Of a stretch of 5,766 nt of DNA, positions 5,050 to 5,766 are shown piece by piece. This DNA comes from Candidatus Gastranaerophilales bacterium (GTDB lineage Bacteria > Cyanobacteriota > Vampirovibrionia > Gastranaerophilales > Gastranaerophilaceae): contig CALUVK010000108.1 of NCBI GenBank assembly GCA_944324205.1, positions 1 through 5,766 on the forward strand, written 5' to 3'. The translations under genes and the position numbers were made by a program. Numbering within the stretch: the first letter of the stretch is position 1; every line of letters starts with the position of its first letter. The notes under the pieces were generated by a model. It made no database searches. It worked only from the letters and a program-made list of their open reading frames with translations, and was not told the origin of the DNA.

Positions 5050-5766
5050 TTAAAAAACTCCATTCATTATGTTTTTCATCTTTTGAGAAGTTATCCAACA
5101 AAAAGTATCAAAGTGTAATTGATTTATTTCATCAATCGTCTCATAAATATCTGTTAAATTTGCAATATTGCTTTTGATTATGTCGGTATCAACAACAATT
5201 TCGTATGAATTTTCTATATTTTTTATTTTCGCGCATGATGTATTAATAATTATTTTGGAATCGTTTTTTGATAAAGTAAAATTATCTCTATAATTCTCTA
5301 AATCATTAAAATCAAATAAATCACATTTTAAAAAGTTAAATAAATTTTCATTAAACAATTCAGTTATTTGAGTATAGTTTTCAATTTCACGAATAACAAT
5401 TGTGTTTATTTTTCTATAACCAACTTGTTGAATACTTGCAGAAAATTTTGTGAAAATATTCTCTGTAAATAACCTTATTTCATCATTTAAAGATTCATAA
5501 TTTTCATATGTATTATGAACAAAAACAAATCGATTATTAATTATTTGAATTTGATTATTCCTATTATTAACACATGTATACCCAATAGTACTATTTGTTT
5601 GTTCTGCAGTTGGGGTATCATTATCAATGGTTATTTTAAAATTTGCATTTTTAATTTCTGTTATATCAGAATAGCCTTTATTTTTGAAAAAATATATTAT
5701 AAGAGGATTTTGAAAATAGCTCTTAATATCTTTGTCAAAAGTTATTGCTAAAATAACACCTTTTAA
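5050..5766 (-). CDS. TIGR04255-like protein, 5' end outside window
   Basis: The minus-strand frame is open without a stop from the window edge at 5766 to the TAA at 5050-5052, giving 238 residues. A TTG at 5356-5358 could be mistaken for a start, but the 136 codons upstream of it are open and family-like. The opening GVILAITF fits the first strand near the N-terminus, so only a few residues are probably missing. Two regions recall the sporadically distributed TIGR04255 family (about 250-260 residues, function unknown): VGYRKINTI (115-123), matching the usual arginine-rich R-Y-I-N element, and the C-terminal L217-H218 followed by F222 and I225-T226. There is no membrane segment or catalytic motif. 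It directly abuts the 113-residue gene, forming a three-gene unit. Base composition is very AT rich. The family call is from memory and moderate. Confidence 0.7.
   Translation of the reverse strand, partial: LKGVILAITFDKDIKSYFQNPLIIYFFKNKGYSDITEIKNANFKITIDNDTPTAEQTNSTIGYTCVNNRNNQIQIINNRFVFVHNTYENYESLNDEIRLFTENIFTKFSASIQQVGYRKINTIVIREIENYTQITELFNENLFNFLKCDLFDFNDLENYRDNFTLSKNDSKIIINTSCAKIKNIENSYEIVVDTDIIKSNIANLTDIYETIDEINQLHFDTFCWITSQKMKNIMNGVF

Noticed and set aside
5050..5358. Separate 102-codon gene starting at TTG 5356-5358
   Set aside because: The frame stays open upstream to the window edge with family-like sequence, so this is the 3' part of a longer gene.
5515..5751. Plus-strand open frame of 78 codons
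   Set aside because: It is antisense to the continuous TIGR04255-like reading frame. Its hydrophobic, Ile-rich composition is what AT-rich DNA gives in reverse, and it lacks a ribosome site.

Overview
This window looks like part of an anaerobic, motile, AT-rich bacterium. It carries ferredoxin-linked 2-oxoacid oxidation genes, a short flagellin of a type I associate with gut Melainabacteria (Gastranaerophilales, non-photosynthetic relatives of Cyanobacteria), and a toxin-antitoxin-like cassette. The lineage call rests on recalled resemblance of the flagellin and on gene content; a Firmicute or spirochaete is not excluded. No rRNA, tRNA, CRISPR or transposase gene is visible.

Left part (1-3001). 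The window opens in the C-terminal 104 codons of an unrecognised plus-strand gene that ends at 315. Its stop runs 9 bp into the end of a convergent minus-strand cluster. Read right to left, that cluster is a two-[4Fe-4S] ferredoxin subunit (2792-3001), the alpha subunit VorB (1593-2681), the thiamine-diphosphate beta subunit (840-1580) and the gamma subunit (307-840). Together they form one complete four-subunit 2-oxoacid:ferredoxin oxidoreductase of the VOR/KOR type, which cleaves a 2-oxoacid with CoA to acyl-CoA and CO2 and reduces ferredoxin. Alpha, beta and gamma are tightly packed (12 bp gap, then a 1 bp TAATG overlap). The ferredoxin gene is separated from alpha by a 91 bp palindromic repeat (2700-2790) whose 19 bp arms match perfectly and are built of tandem heptamers NTAGTGA.

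Middle (3002-4211). A divergent 181 bp intergenic region holds an extended -10 promoter for the ferredoxin gene, a 13 bp palindrome, a weak promoter candidate for the flagellin, and a flagellin leader with a GGA-in-loop hairpin plus further GGA motifs up to the ribosome site. This recalls CsrA-type control. The monocistronic 296-residue flagellin follows and ends in a strong 14 bp stem terminator that may work in both directions.

Right part (4212-5766, minus strand). This is a markedly AT-richer three-gene cassette: a TIGR04255-like protein (5' end outside the window), an unrecognised 113-residue protein whose C-terminus resembles the toxin-wrapping tail of DUF1778 antitoxins, and a TacT/AtaT-like GNAT acetyltransferase. 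The genes abut (TAAATG) or overlap (8 bp), so they are probably co-translated. The unusual antitoxin candidate, the linked TIGR04255-like gene and the base composition make this the most likely place for an under-described, horizontally acquired system.
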